This document shows positions 59,489-64,000 of a stretch of 64,000 nucleotides of DNA, piece after piece. The position numbers were made by a program, and so were the translations under genes. Below the pieces are notes generated by a model. That model did no database searches. It was not told the DNA's origin and worked only from the letters and a program-made list of their open reading frames with translations. Origin of the DNA: Burkholderia sp. NRF60-BP8 (GTDB lineage Bacteria > Pseudomonadota > Gammaproteobacteria > Burkholderiales > Burkholderiaceae); NCBI RefSeq assembly GCF_001522585.2, contig NZ_CP013373.1, positions 248,001 to 312,000 of the forward strand, in the 5' to 3' direction. Each line of letters starts with the position of its first letter. Positions within the stretch are counted from its first letter, which is position 1.

Positions 59489-64000
<4,512 letters not shown>

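Overview
The window is GC-rich, densely coding betaproteobacterial chromosome, almost certainly Burkholderia and probably the Burkholderia cepacia complex. Four things point there: the 16S gene, the tRNA-Tyr/Gly/Thr-tuf-tRNA-Trp-secE-nusG-rplKAJL-rpoBC order, the Burkholderia-type DUF2957 lipoproteins, and a full phenylacetate (paa) cluster with a TetR-type regulator. The species call comes from reading the sequence, not from a search.

Layout. 1-4.2 kb: a conserved envelope/replication neighbourhood (rlpA, rsmI divergent from yraN, a DiaA-like SIS protein, a BON-domain lipoprotein, a cytochrome c), then a free-standing tRNA-Ala(CGC). 4.2-9.4 kb: a glucarate module (gudD, gudP, LysR regulator) and a glutathione S-transferase. 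9.4-11.5 kb: a DUF2239 gene and a carotenoid oxygenase behind a promoter with two operator-like elements. 11.5-15.8 kb: a MacB-like tripartite exporter (HlyD adaptor, ATPase, two permeases). 16-21.3 kb: small secreted protein, Mut7-C protein, dehydrogenase, LysE exporter, MFS/LysR pair. 21.4-25.6 kb: a probable 60-nt sRNA with two UCUCCUC motifs, OmpW and two tandem DUF2957 lipoproteins. 25.6-40.4 kb: metabolic genes (argC, wrbA, a PEBP protein, pyrE, maeB, fused indolepyruvate oxidoreductase, hppD with an Lrp-type regulator, a GNAT protein, paaR with DUF1835). 40.5-44.7 kb: paaABCDE, with a 280-bp non-coding palindromic element between paaE and its terminator. 44.8-46.1 kb: an SGNH hydrolase. 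46.2-52.0 kb: a complete rrn operon (16S-Ile-Ala-23S-5S). 52.0-53.9 kb: a stretch without intact genes that holds gene debris. 53.9-64 kb: the tRNA/tuf/sec/nus/ribosomal-protein/RNA polymerase cluster, running off the right edge inside rpoC.

How it works together. The right third is core information-processing machinery with visible control elements (rrn promoter, boxA, attenuator-like hairpins). The left two thirds are metabolic and envelope genes, many paired with their own regulator. PaaR probably represses paaABCDE through a 16-bp palindrome inside the paaA promoter. An Lrp-type activator is divergent from hppD. LysR genes sit beside gudPD/GST and beside an MFS gene. No defence island, prophage or CRISPR is visible. 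The most original signals are non-coding: the palindromic element at 40481-40760, the sRNA candidate at 21407-21466 and the twin operator at 9464-9513.
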